64,000 bases of DNA from an uncultured Carboxylicivirga sp. (lineage in GTDB: Bacteria > Bacteroidota > Bacteroidia > Bacteroidales > Marinilabiliaceae): the NCBI RefSeq assembly GCF_963674565.1, contig NZ_OY771430.1, positions 4,526,001-4,590,000 of the forward strand, in the 5' to 3' direction. A program made the translations under genes and the position numbers. Shown here piece by piece: positions 9,201-17,289 of the stretch (position 1 is the stretch's first letter; each line of letters starts with the position of its first letter). Below the pieces are notes generated by a model. That model was not told where the DNA came from and did no database searches. It saw only the letters and a list, made by a program, of their open reading frames with translations.

Positions 9201-10130
9201 ATGACAACCGCAACAATTCGAATCGGCACACGGGGCAGTAAGCTGGCCTTATATCAGGCTAACCTGGTAAAGGCAAAATTAGAAGCTGCTTATCCTTCTC
9301 AATCTTTTGAGATTATTATCATCTCAACCAAAGGAGATAAGATTCTGGATGTGGCATTATCAAAAATTGGTGATAAAGGCTTATTTACGAAAGAGCTCGA
9401 ACATGCGCTTTTTGCCAGGGAAGTTGATTTGTGTGTGCATAGTCTGAAAGATTTGCCAACCGTTTTTCCTGAAGGTGCTAAATTGGGTGCTATCTTGGAA
9501 CGGGCCGAAATCAAAGATGCCTGGGTGAGCAAAGATGGATTGAGTCTGGAAGAGATGGATGAAACGCACAAGGTTGCAACCTCGAGTCTGAGAAGAATAG
9601 CTCAGGTGAAACGCATTAATCCAAGGGTTGAAGTTGTTGACATCAGAGGAAATGTGGATACACGACTGAAGAAGATGAAAGATGGTTATTGTGATGCCAT
9701 GGTGATGGCCGGTGCAGGATTGATTCGCTTGGGTTATGATGCTGAAATTACTCAACTTTTTGAACCGCAAAACCTGATACCTGCCTGCGGACAAGGAGCT
9801 ATTGCCATTGAGATTCGTGATAATGATTCGAAAATGGAAGAACTGGTGAAGGCATTACACTGCGAACAATCATATAATAAAATAACAGCTGAAAGAAGTT
9901 TTCTGAATGAGCTGGAAGGAGGTTGTCAGATACCTATTGGTGCTTATGCAACAATTAACGGGGATGAATTAGTACTGACCGGGATGGTTGCTTTACCCGA
10001 CGGATCCAAAGAAATTAGAGCCACAGAAAGTGGAAAAACTGTTGACGCAGAAAAAATTGGTCGTAAATTAGGGCAAAAAATCATTACTTTAGGGGGCAAT
10101 GATATTTTAATCCAAGTCAGAAATAATTAA
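9201..10130 (+). CDS. hemC: Porphobilinogen deaminase (hydroxymethylbilane synthase)
   Basis: HemC condenses four porphobilinogen molecules into hydroxymethylbilane on a covalently bound dipyrromethane cofactor. The start region has IRIGTRGSKLALYQA. The segment VHSLKDLP contains the catalytic aspartate region, and RGNVDTRLKK is a substrate-binding signature. The cofactor-attaching cysteine is C242 in EGGCQIPIGA. The length of 309 residues is normal. It is followed ten bases later by hemD, and the pair is usually cotranscribed. Confidence 0.96.
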   Translation: MTTATIRIGTRGSKLALYQANLVKAKLEAAYPSQSFEIIIISTKGDKILDVALSKIGDKGLFTKELEHALFAREVDLCVHSLKDLPTVFPEGAKLGAILERAEIKDAWVSKDGLSLEEMDETHKVATSSLRRIAQVKRINPRVEVVDIRGNVDTRLKKMKDGYCDAMVMAGAGLIRLGYDAEITQLFEPQNLIPACGQGAIAIEIRDNDSKMEELVKALHCEQSYNKITAERSFLNELEGGCQIPIGAYATINGDELVLTGMVALPDGSKEIRATESGKTVDAEKIGRKLGQKIITLGGNDILIQVRNN

Positions 10131-10140
10131 ATCAGCTTTT

Positions 10141-10863
10141 ATGGATCCTTATTCGCGCGAGACAGCCGTAATCTTAACTCATCCAATCGGGGAAGATGAT
10201 TTATTGTATAACGGATTACTAGGGGAGGGCATTGATGTTATCCGCGATCCTATGATCAACACCGAACAAATTGAACTTTGTAAAGATGAACTGAATGTAA
10301 TCTTTCAAAGTCGACGAATTATTTTCACTAGCAAACGGGGTGTAGAGTATTTTCTTAATCAGGTGAAACCAGCCGATATCTTAGATAAGAATTTTATCTG
10401 TATCGGTAAAAAAACAGCTCAGATCCTTGAGAAATCGGGTCTTAAAGCCTGGTGGGTATCCAATGGCCGTACTGCTTCAGATCTGGTTGAGGAACTCCGC
10501 GAAGTACATTTTTCTAAAAATGAAAAGTGGGTTGGTCTGTTAGGTGAATTGGCTGAAAATACTCTGGAGGACGGACTTCAGGATTTATGTGATTACAAAC
10601 GATATAATATATACAGGACTACTAACGCTGATTCGCGTAACGAAAAAACAGAAGCTTTATTGAAGGCAAAACGGCCAATGCTTGTTGTTTGTACCAGTCC
10701 TTCTTGCTTTGATGGTTTTATGGATATCTATGGTGATCTAATTCATGATGAAGTTGGTTTTGCTTCCATTGGACCTACAACCACCAAAAGTATGAAAAAG
10801 AGGGATGTTAATCCTGTAGTAATTGCCGGTTATCAACCTACGAAGGTTTGTGGCAGGAGATGA
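10141..10863 (+). CDS. hemD: Uroporphyrinogen-III synthase, probable 3' frameshift
   Basis: HemD closes and isomerises hydroxymethylbilane to uroporphyrinogen III. This poorly conserved family is recognised by position after hemC, by IIFTSKRGVEYF near residue 60, by VCTSPSCFDGF, and by the closing ASIGPTTTKSM. As written it has 240 residues and ends PTKVCGRR, which is unlike the family. In the frame one base earlier, from 10836, the DNA reads TYEGLWQEM and continues to a stop at 10890-10892, 17 bases before hemB. HemD proteins often end with a YTxEGLxxAL-like helix, so this looks like the true end. Loss of one CCTA/CTAC unit, or a single base, near 10836-10842 would explain it. The core is intact, so activity may persist. 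A sequencing error is possible. Confidence 0.85.
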   Translation: MDPYSRETAVILTHPIGEDDLLYNGLLGEGIDVIRDPMINTEQIELCKDELNVIFQSRRIIFTSKRGVEYFLNQVKPADILDKNFICIGKKTAQILEKSGLKAWWVSNGRTASDLVEELREVHFSKNEKWVGLLGELAENTLEDGLQDLCDYKRYNIYRTTNADSRNEKTEALLKAKRPMLVVCTSPSCFDGFMDIYGDLIHDEVGFASIGPTTTKSMKKRDVNPVVIAGYQPTKVCGRR

Positions 10864-10909
10864 AATTGCAATTAAAACCCGATTATCAATAAAATAAAAC
10901 AAAAACAAT

Positions 10910-11890
10910 ATGGCTTTTCCGGAAACCCGATTAAGACGATTAAGATACAATAAGATATTACGACATATGGTAACCGAAACTCATTTAAGAGTTGAGGATT
11001 TGGTTTACCCGTTGTTTGTTTGTCCTGGCGAAGGAGTTAAGAATCCAATCAGTTCCATGCCGGGAAACTATCAAATGTCGGTGGATGTTTTGGTTGAAGA
11101 ATGTAAAAGGGCTGTATCAAAAGGGGTGAAAAGCATTCTGTTGTTTGGTATTCCGGAGCATAAAGATGAGCATGGTCATGTAGCCTGTCTGGCTGATGGT
11201 ATTGTTCAAAAAGCTATCCGTGCTATCAAAGCTGAAATTGATGATATTTTAATCATTGCAGATGTTTGTAACTGTGAATATACGACTCATGGTCACTGCG
11301 GTACCATCATAGATGGAGATGTGGATAATGATTTAACATTGCAAACCTTGGCTGATCAATCGGTATCACTGGCACAGGCCGGAGCAGATATTATTGCCCC
11401 AAGTGATATGATGGACGGAAGGATTGGTAAAATAAGAACAGCTCTGGATGAAGCAAGCTTTGAAAAAACACCAATCATGTCGTATGCTGCCAAATATGCA
11501 TCAGGCTTCTATGGTCCATTCCGCGAGGCAGCTGAAAGTGCACCTCAATTTGGTGACAGAAGTACCTATCAAATGAATCCGGCCAACAGCGATGAAGCAA
11601 TGCGCGAAGTTGCCGAAGATATTAACGAGGGTGCAGATATTGTTATGGTTAAGCCGGCACTAAGTTATCTGGATATCATCTATCGTGTTAAGAATGAATT
11701 TGAAATGCCAACTGCAGCATATAATGTAAGTGGTGAATTTAGTATGGTAAAAGCTGCCGGAAGTAAAGACTGGATTGATGAAAATCGTGTGATGATGGAG
11801 GTTTTGCTTTCAATCAAACGTGCTGGTGCTGATATCATTATTACTTATCATGCATTGGATGCAGCAGATATCTTAAATACTAAAAAATAA
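10910..11890 (+). CDS. hemB: Porphobilinogen synthase (delta-aminolevulinate dehydratase)
   Basis: HemB condenses two 5-aminolevulinate molecules into porphobilinogen. The zinc ligands are visible as C120, C122 and C130 in DVCNCEYTTHGHCG, so this is the cysteine-rich zinc-dependent form. SDMMDGRIG and the active-site lysine segment SYAAKYASGFYGPF follow. The second Schiff-base lysine lies in MVKPALSYLD. The length of 326 residues is normal. It sits 46 bases after the written hemD stop, or 17 bases after the stop of the frameshift-corrected hemD. Confidence 0.96.
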   Translation: MAFPETRLRRLRYNKILRHMVTETHLRVEDLVYPLFVCPGEGVKNPISSMPGNYQMSVDVLVEECKRAVSKGVKSILLFGIPEHKDEHGHVACLADGIVQKAIRAIKAEIDDILIIADVCNCEYTTHGHCGTIIDGDVDNDLTLQTLADQSVSLAQAGADIIAPSDMMDGRIGKIRTALDEASFEKTPIMSYAAKYASGFYGPFREAAESAPQFGDRSTYQMNPANSDEAMREVAEDINEGADIVMVKPALSYLDIIYRVKNEFEMPTAAYNVSGEFSMVKAAGSKDWIDENRVMMEVLLSIKRAGADIIITYHALDAADILNTKK

Positions 11891-11898
11891 ACAGGCCT

Positions 11899-11985
11899 TT
11901 AGCTATTAGCTATCTACTGCTAGCATTATTTCAACAAATTACAAGTTGTCATCTTGATACTTGTTTCTTAAATCTTGATACTTAG
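11899..11985. repeat. Degenerate heptanucleotide array in the hemB-hemL gap
   Basis: The gap reads in 7-base units: TTAGCTA at 11899 and again at 11906, then TCTACTG and CTAGCAT. After a less regular stretch, ATCTTGA/TACTTGT/TTCTTAA/ATCTTGA/TACTTAG run from 11951 to 11985. The 12-base direct repeat ATCTTGATACTT (11951 and 11972) is spaced by exactly three heptads. There is no coding potential. Related arrays occupy the next two hem gaps. Confidence 0.75.
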
Positions 11986-11987
11986 AA

Positions 11988-13277
11988 ATGAATAAAAATA
12001 GCAAACAAGCCTTTCAGGAAGCTCAGAAAGTAATTCCTGGTGGAGTTAATTCACCTGTTCGGGCTTTTAAAAGTGTGGGAATTGATCCATTATTTATCAA
12101 AAAAGCCAAAGGAACAACCGTTTGGGATATTGATGAAAATGAATATATCGACTTTGTTGCCTCTTGGGGGCCATTGATTTTAGGTCATGCACACGAGGAT
12201 GTTGTTAAGGCAGTTGCCGATGCTGCATCTTTGGGAACCAGTTATGGCGCGCCAACGCTCATTGAGACAGAAATGGCGAAGCAAATTGTAAAGATGGTGC
12301 CTTCAATCGAAAAGGTTCGTATGGTTAACTCTGGTACAGAAGCTACGATGAGTGCGATTCGTTTAGCTCGTGGTTACACAAAACGTGAATTAATCATCAA
12401 GTTTGCAGGTTGTTACCATGGTCATGGCGACAGCTTTCTGATTAAAGCGGGTTCAGGTGCTATCACCTTAGGTTTACCTGATAGTCCGGGTGTTACCAAA
12501 AGTACAGCGAAAGATACTTTAACAGCAGATTATAATAATCTGGAATCGGTTCAGGCATTGTTTGATGAGCATAAAGATGAAATAGCAGCAGTTATTGTTG
12601 AGCCTGTTGCCGGAAATATGGGAGTTGTTCCTCCGGCTAAAGGATTCCTGGAAGGATTACGTCAGATTACGAAAGATAACGGTGCTTTATTGATCTTTGA
12701 TGAGGTTATTACGGGTTTCCGTCTGGCAAAAGGAGGAGCTCAGGAGTATTACAATGTAATGCCTGACATCACAACTTTAGGTAAGATTATTGGTGGAGGA
12801 TTACCTGTTGGGGCTTATGGAGGAAGTGCTGAAATAATGGATATGCTGGCACCTATTGGTCCGGTTTATCAGGCAGGTACCTTATCCGGAAATCCATTAG
12901 CCATGGCAGCTGGCTTAACAGCCTTAAAGAAGTTGGATGAAACACCAGATGCTTATGATGATCTGGAGAAAAAAGCTCAGTTTGTTGAGGAAGGTTTTAA
13001 ACTAAACGCAAAGGAATTAGGTTTACATGTTGTATTAAACCGGGTTGGTTCCATGATGACAGCCTTTTTTACAGATGCTAAGCAGGTAAGTTCTTTTGAG
13101 GAGGCTATGACCTCAGATACAAAAAAGTATGCTGATTATTTCAAAGGGATGTTGGAGAACGGTTTATACATTGCACCTTCGCAATTCGAGTGTTTGTTTA
13201 TTTCGATGGCACACACTGAAAAAGATTTGGAGAAACTGATTAAAGGAAACCGAAAAGCATTGGAAGCAATAAAATAG
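11988..13277 (+). CDS. hemL: Glutamate-1-semialdehyde 2,1-aminomutase
   Basis: HemL is a PLP-dependent aminomutase that converts glutamate-1-semialdehyde into 5-aminolevulinate. It opens with IPGGVNSPVRAF, a family hallmark. The phosphate-binding region follows MVNSGTEATM, and the cofactor aspartate lies in LIFDEVITGFR. The Schiff-base lysine is K266 in TLGKIIGGGLPVGA. The length of 429 residues is normal. Its TAG stop overlaps the first unit of the heptad array before hemE. Confidence 0.97.
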   Translation: MNKNSKQAFQEAQKVIPGGVNSPVRAFKSVGIDPLFIKKAKGTTVWDIDENEYIDFVASWGPLILGHAHEDVVKAVADAASLGTSYGAPTLIETEMAKQIVKMVPSIEKVRMVNSGTEATMSAIRLARGYTKRELIIKFAGCYHGHGDSFLIKAGSGAITLGLPDSPGVTKSTAKDTLTADYNNLESVQALFDEHKDEIAAVIVEPVAGNMGVVPPAKGFLEGLRQITKDNGALLIFDEVITGFRLAKGGAQEYYNVMPDITTLGKIIGGGLPVGAYGGSAEIMDMLAPIGPVYQAGTLSGNPLAMAAGLTALKKLDETPDAYDDLEKKAQFVEEGFKLNAKELGLHVVLNRVGSMMTAFFTDAKQVSSFEEAMTSDTKKYADYFKGMLENGLYIAPSQFECLFISMAHTEKDLEKLIKGNRKALEAIK

Positions 13278-13358
13278 TGCTTAGTGAGAAGTGCATAGTG
13301 AAAACAGATTACATGTACTATGCACCACGCACAGAGCACTAATAACTATGCACTTTTA
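13276..13358. repeat. Inverted heptanucleotide array in the hemL-hemE gap
   Basis: AGTG recurs at 13276, 13283, 13290 and 13297, exactly 7 bases apart. The second half has units starting with AC at 13317, 13324, 13331, 13338, 13345 and 13352, again exactly 7 apart. The second set is largely the reverse complement of the first: GTGCATAGT at 13291-13299 pairs with ACTATGCAC at 13317-13325 or 13345-13353. The hemL stop codon lies in the first unit, and hemE starts at 13361. Confidence 0.85.
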
Positions 13359-13360
13359 TT

Positions 13361-14392
13361 ATGACAAATATATTTCTAGATACAATACAAGGTAAAGATA
13401 CACAGCGACCTCCGGTATGGTTTATGCGTCAGGCAGGACGGGTATTACCTAATTACAGAGCCCTGAAAGAGAATTATTCTTTTTCGGAGTTGTTGGAAGA
13501 TCCTGAACTGGCAGCCAAAGTTACACTGATGCCCATCTATGATTTGGGTGTGGATGCAGCCATTTTATTTTCTGATATTCTGGTGGTTCCTGAAGCTTTG
13601 GGAATGTCATTGAAATTTACGGATGCAGGACCTGTTTTTGGTGCTCCGTTGCATACTTACGATGATCCAGTAAAACAGCTTAACAAGGACATGACAAAAC
13701 TGGATCATGTTTATGCGGCTATTGATAAGATTATTGAGACACGTCCTGAGAACAAGCCGTTGATAGGTTTTTGTGGTGGCTTACTCACTACATTCTGCTT
13801 TATGTTTCGCGATAATGTGCGTGACATTACTTTTAAGAATGCCACTGAGTTTCTTTATAAGGACAGAAAAACCAGTCAGAAGATTATAGATGCTCTGACA
13901 GAGGTTTCCATCGAATATGCTGTTAAGCAAGTTGAGCATGGTGTAGAAGCTTTTCAGTTGTTTGAGACCTATGGTGGTTTATTACCTGAAGAGTTATATC
14001 TGGAAATGATTCTTCCGGCATCAAAAAAGATCTTAAAAGCAGTTAGAGATAAAGGCATTCCAACCATCTATTTTCCAAAGGATCTAGGTAATGGAATTAG
14101 TGCTGTAACCAAAGAGGTATCTGACTTTGTAGGTATCGACTGGCGTATGTCATTAAAACATGCCCGCTCAATTGTTGATCCTGAAGTTGGTTTACAAGGT
14201 AATCTTGATCCACGCCTTCTTTATGCAAGTCAGGAAGAGATCGAAAAAGAATTGAATAAAACCTATCTGCCATTCGGACGCGAAAATCAAAAATGGATTT
14301 TCAACCTGGGGCATGGTATTTTACCTGATTTGCCGGTTGAGAATGTACAATTTGTAATTGACTGGGTAAAATCAGTTGATTGGAATAGATAA
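13361..14392 (+). CDS. hemE: Uroporphyrinogen decarboxylase
   Basis: HemE removes four acetate carboxyl groups from uroporphyrinogen III to give coproporphyrinogen III, with no cofactor. The N-terminal RPPVWFMRQAGR motif holds the substrate-binding arginines, and ILFSDILVVPEALG carries the catalytic aspartate region. GFCGGLLTTF and NLGHGILPD are further family signatures. The length of 343 residues is typical. The upstream gap contains only the heptad array, without a clear ribosome binding site. Confidence 0.97.
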   Translation: MTNIFLDTIQGKDTQRPPVWFMRQAGRVLPNYRALKENYSFSELLEDPELAAKVTLMPIYDLGVDAAILFSDILVVPEALGMSLKFTDAGPVFGAPLHTYDDPVKQLNKDMTKLDHVYAAIDKIIETRPENKPLIGFCGGLLTTFCFMFRDNVRDITFKNATEFLYKDRKTSQKIIDALTEVSIEYAVKQVEHGVEAFQLFETYGGLLPEELYLEMILPASKKILKAVRDKGIPTIYFPKDLGNGISAVTKEVSDFVGIDWRMSLKHARSIVDPEVGLQGNLDPRLLYASQEEIEKELNKTYLPFGRENQKWIFNLGHGILPDLPVENVQFVIDWVKSVDWNR

Positions 14393-14455
14393 TTGTTAAT
14401 TATTAGTTGTTAATGAGAAATGATTCACCATTAGCAATTCACCATTAACCATTAA
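14393..14455. repeat. Heptanucleotide array in the hemE-hemN gap
   Basis: The whole 67-base gap parses into 7-base units from the base after the hemE stop: TTGTTAA, TTATTAG, TTGTTAA, TGAGAAA, TGATTCA, CCATTAG, CAATTCA, CCATTAA, CCATTAA. ATTCACCATTA is repeated 14 bases apart. TTAATG-type units on the left are inverted relative to the CATTAA-type units on the right. Confidence 0.8.
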
Positions 14456-14459
14456 AAAG

Positions 14460-15839
14460 ATGTTGAAATTTGACAGGAATCTTCTGGATAAATACAATGT
14501 AGCAGGCCCACGATACACTAGTTATCCACCGGCTACGTTCTTTCATACCGAGTACGGAAACGCGGATTATAAAGAAAGCGTGATTGTTTCCAATAAAGAG
14601 AATCCTGAAAATGTATCGGTTTACATTCATATTCCGTTTTGCCCCCAGCTTTGTACATTTTGTGGTTGTACCACCTACACTGGTATGGGAGCCAAAACCA
14701 TTGAGAGTTATATTGATACCTTGATTAAAGAAATCGATCTGGTTTCGCAAGATATTTCAACTGAAAGAAAACTGACACAAGTCCATTGGGGAGGAGGAAC
14801 TCCCAATGCCATTTCTGCCAAGCTTATAAGGAAAGTTACTGAGGCCATCAAGAGGAACTTCACCTTTGCTGATAGTTATGAAATGGCAATGGAATGCAGT
14901 CCAGCTTATCTTGATTTTAAGATGGTGGATGAGTTGCGTGATATGGGCTTTAATCGTATCAGCCTGGGAGTTCAGGATTTTAAGCCAGAGGTTTTGAAAG
15001 CCATCAATAGAAAAGCTCCACGTGTTCCGGTTAAAGAAATGATTACTTACCTGCGAAAAGCCGGATTATCAGGTATTAATGTGGATTTGGTGTACGGACT
15101 TCCTTTTCAAACCCGTGAGAGTTTTAATGAAACAGTTCAAATGGCTTTGGAAGCTGATCCCGATCGTTTGGTGACTTTCTCCTATGCCCACGTTCCATCC
15201 GTTATGACTCGTCAGAAAGAGCTGGAACAATACGGTTTGCCGGGCGCTGATGAAAAAATTACCATGCTTGAGGATGCTTATAACTCAGCTGTTTATGCAG
15301 GTTATGTTCCTATTGGTATGGACCATTTTGCAAAACCGGATGATGATTTTGCCATTGCTTTGAGAGATAAAAAGCTTCACCGTAATTTCCAGGGGTATTG
15401 TACCCGCGAAACAACCGGTCAGGTTTATGGATTTGGCACATCCAGTATCAGTCAGTTGTTTAATGCCTACAGTCAGAACGAGAAAACCATCAAAGCCTAT
15501 ATGGATCGAGTTGAAAAAGATGGCAGAGCTGTTGTACGAGGTTATAAACTTAATCAGAATGAGCAAATTGTGCGACAGGTGATTAATGAACTAATGTGTA
15601 ACTATTTTGTCGATTTTAAACAGGTCGCCTCTGATTTTGATACTTCGGTAAGTGAGGTATACAAGGCCGTTGATTTTCAGTTGGAGAAAATTCAGCCTTT
15701 TATTATTGATGAACTGCTCGAACTTGCCAATGATGAACTTACTGTGAAAGGACAAGGAAGGTTTGTAATTCGTAATATTGCCATGGCCTTCGATCCTGTA
15801 TTAAAAAGTGGTAAAGGGCAGTATTCAAAGACTGTGTAA
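14460..15839 (+). CDS. hemN: Oxygen-independent coproporphyrinogen III dehydrogenase
   Basis: HemN is a radical SAM enzyme that oxidatively decarboxylates coproporphyrinogen III to protoporphyrinogen IX without oxygen. The 4Fe-4S cluster cysteines are C61, C65 and C68 (CxxxCxxC, with C70 following), after YIHIPF. GPRYTSYPPA near the N terminus is the family signature, and VHWGGGTPN follows the cluster. The length of 459 residues and the C-terminal HemN domain separate it from the shorter HemW-like proteins. It suits growth at low oxygen. It ends the hem cluster; no protoporphyrinogen oxidase or ferrochelatase gene is present in the window. Confidence 0.95.
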   Translation: MLKFDRNLLDKYNVAGPRYTSYPPATFFHTEYGNADYKESVIVSNKENPENVSVYIHIPFCPQLCTFCGCTTYTGMGAKTIESYIDTLIKEIDLVSQDISTERKLTQVHWGGGTPNAISAKLIRKVTEAIKRNFTFADSYEMAMECSPAYLDFKMVDELRDMGFNRISLGVQDFKPEVLKAINRKAPRVPVKEMITYLRKAGLSGINVDLVYGLPFQTRESFNETVQMALEADPDRLVTFSYAHVPSVMTRQKELEQYGLPGADEKITMLEDAYNSAVYAGYVPIGMDHFAKPDDDFAIALRDKKLHRNFQGYCTRETTGQVYGFGTSSISQLFNAYSQNEKTIKAYMDRVEKDGRAVVRGYKLNQNEQIVRQVINELMCNYFVDFKQVASDFDTSVSEVYKAVDFQLEKIQPFIIDELLELANDELTVKGQGRFVIRNIAMAFDPVLKSGKGQYSKTV

Positions 15840-16197
15840 GATCTATTCTACGATAATATCACAATGCATCAGCTTAAAAAGTTGGTGCATTACTTGTTTA
15901 TATAGGGAGGTATAATACCTCAATGCAAGGAAATAATACTTCAGAGGAGTTCTACATATTAATCTAATTCAATATCTACCTCACGAAAACGTTTAAATTA
16001 CTATAGTAAAAATATATTCATCAAACAAAATGCCATTCCTGTCATTAAATAAAGGTTATTTATCCTAAATATTGGATAACTATGCTTTATGAAGTATTAC
16101 GATTATTAGTTTTTGCAATTAATAGAATATAGGAACAAATAATCCAACAGGAGTAACAAACCAATAAATAAATGAATTAATACTATGAGGAATGGTA
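15840..16197 (+). other. Non-coding gap after hemN and leader of the lipoprotein array
   Basis: This 358-base A/T-rich gap has no convincing gene. It holds a hairpin just after hemN and a 15-base palindrome GAGGTATAATACCTC at 15907-15921 of unknown role. The part nearest the first lipoprotein gene (about 16148-16191) resembles the leaders before the later copies: AGGAGTAAC, then AATGAATTA and TGAGGA. Confidence 0.6.
15864..15890 (+). terminator. Putative terminator hairpin after hemN
   Basis: Arms ATGCATCAGCTT and AAGTTGGTGCAT pair over 12 positions, two of them G-T, around a three-base loop. The following bases are only moderately T-rich, so efficiency is uncertain. It lies 25 bases past the hemN stop. 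Confidence 0.45.
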
Positions 16198-16620
16198 ATG
16201 AATAAAATATATGCAATTTTAGTAGCAATGTTACTTTTAATTTCTTGTACTATTGAGACTGGAACCATTAATGAAACAGTAATCATTAACAATAGTGGCA
16301 ACAATGTTTCATTTACTGCGTACTTTAGTCATCAAGATATTGTCATAACTCTTGAAAACGGTGAAGAAGCTAGTGAAACACGTTCCCATGACTCGGGTGG
16401 GGCAGAGATTTTCCCAACGTTATCTGATTCTATATTTATAGTATTTAACGATACCCGTATTGCGAAATATTACAATGAAATTGTTCCAGGTGGAAGAAGT
16501 CCTTTTAATATAGATGCGTATAACTTAGAGTCGTTAGGTGAAAAAAATCATTTTAACAAATATTCTTACACCTACACCATTAGCGAAGAAGACTACAACA
16601 ATGCAATTCCAATTGAATAA
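16198..16620 (+). CDS. Small lipoprotein, copy 1 of a tandem family
   Basis: This is a short exported lipoprotein of 140 residues from the second ATG. That start is preferred because GAGGA at 16187-16191 lies six bases before it, while the ATG at 16192 would abut the site. The signal peptide ends in the lipobox LLISC. The mature part has a beta-rich look (TVIINNSGNNVSFTAYF) and a conserved middle SPFNIDAY. It ends in YTISEEDYNNAIPIE, which is almost the same in the next two copies. The function is not recognised. Copies 1 and 2 are the closest pair by eye. An envelope or surface role is inferred from the lipobox only. Confidence 0.8.
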   Translation: MNKIYAILVAMLLLISCTIETGTINETVIINNSGNNVSFTAYFSHQDIVITLENGEEASETRSHDSGGAEIFPTLSDSIFIVFNDTRIAKYYNEIVPGGRSPFNIDAYNLESLGEKNHFNKYSYTYTISEEDYNNAIPIE

Positions 16621-16741
16621 AGTATAATTGTGAGACTGTCTGATTATGTATCGGATAGTCCCTATTAAAAGCCAATAAGCCAGTAGGAGTAGCCAATTAG
16701 CAAATAGATGAATTGTTTAAACGCTATGAGGAGGAATGGTA
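16621..16741 (+). repeat. Repeated spacer with hairpin between lipoprotein copies 1 and 2
   Basis: The spacer carries an imperfect hairpin at 16632-16662 (left arm GAGACTGTC, right arm GATAGTCCC). It ends with a leader, AGCAAATAGATGAATT at 16699 onward and then TGAGGAGG, shared with the spacer before copy 3. Similarity extends beyond the coding parts, so gene and spacer were duplicated together. Confidence 0.8.
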
Positions 16742-17167
16742 ATGAAAAAATATTATATAATTTTATTAATACTACTTGCAGTAGCTTGTATTAGAGAGAC
16801 CGGAGTATCAACAGAAACCGTAATTGTAAATATTAGTGGCGATAGTATTTCGTTCACAGCATACACTTATTACGGAGATGATATTACTCTTAAACTAGCC
16901 AACGGTGAGAAAGCTATTGAAAAAAGAAGTGGCGATACGGGAGATTCAGAAATATTTCCAATAACTGTAGCAGATTCTGTAATAATAATATTTAACAACA
17001 CTAGAATAGCGAAATATTATGCCAATGATATTACAAAAGACCGGAGTCCTTTCAATCTTGATTCTTACTTGGAAGAAACACTTGGGCAAAAGGATGATTT
17101 TGACAGGTACAAATTTACCTACACCATAACCGAAGAAGACTACAACAATGCTATACCAATTGAATAA
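16742..17167 (+). CDS. Small lipoprotein, copy 2 of a tandem family
   Basis: The protein has 141 residues from the ATG at 16742, chosen because it begins MKKYY and follows GAGGAGGA at good spacing. The alternative ATG at 16736 is too close to that site. The signal peptide leads into the lipobox AVAC. The mature sequence matches copy 1 along its length, with TVIVNISGDSISFTAY, IIFNNTRIAKYYAND, SPFNLDSY and the closing TITEEDYNNAIPIE. The function is unknown. The strong conservation of the C-terminal acidic EEDY motif across the array suggests that it matters for folding or for a partner. Confidence 0.8.
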   Translation: MKKYYIILLILLAVACIRETGVSTETVIVNISGDSISFTAYTYYGDDITLKLANGEKAIEKRSGDTGDSEIFPITVADSVIIIFNNTRIAKYYANDITKDRSPFNLDSYLEETLGQKDDFDRYKFTYTITEEDYNNAIPIE

Positions 17168-17289
17168 AGTATGATCGTGAGACTATCTGATATTGTATCG
17201 GATAGTCTCCTATTAAAATTCAAAAAATCATTTGTAGTTATTAACCAGCAAATAGATGAATTATTTAAACCTTTTGAGGAGACATTATA
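17168..17289 (+). repeat. Repeated spacer with strong hairpin between copies 2 and 3
   Basis: Arms GAGACTATC (17179-17187) and GATAGTCTC (17201-17209) are perfect complements. The stem extends inward to about 14 bp, including one G-T pair, with a three-base loop. No T run follows, so a stabilising or attenuating RNA structure is more likely than a terminator. The 3' half repeats the AGCAAATAGATGAATT leader and TGAGGA ribosome binding site. Confidence 0.8.

Noticed and set aside
11891..14459. Heptad arrays as a CRISPR or other spaced repeat array
   Set aside because: The unit is only 7 bases with no longer constant repeat or unique spacers, and no cas genes are nearby.
15907..15921. Palindrome GAGGTATAATACCTC as an operator
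   Set aside because: It is perfect, but it is far from any start codon and has no repeated partner in the window, so no role is claimed.
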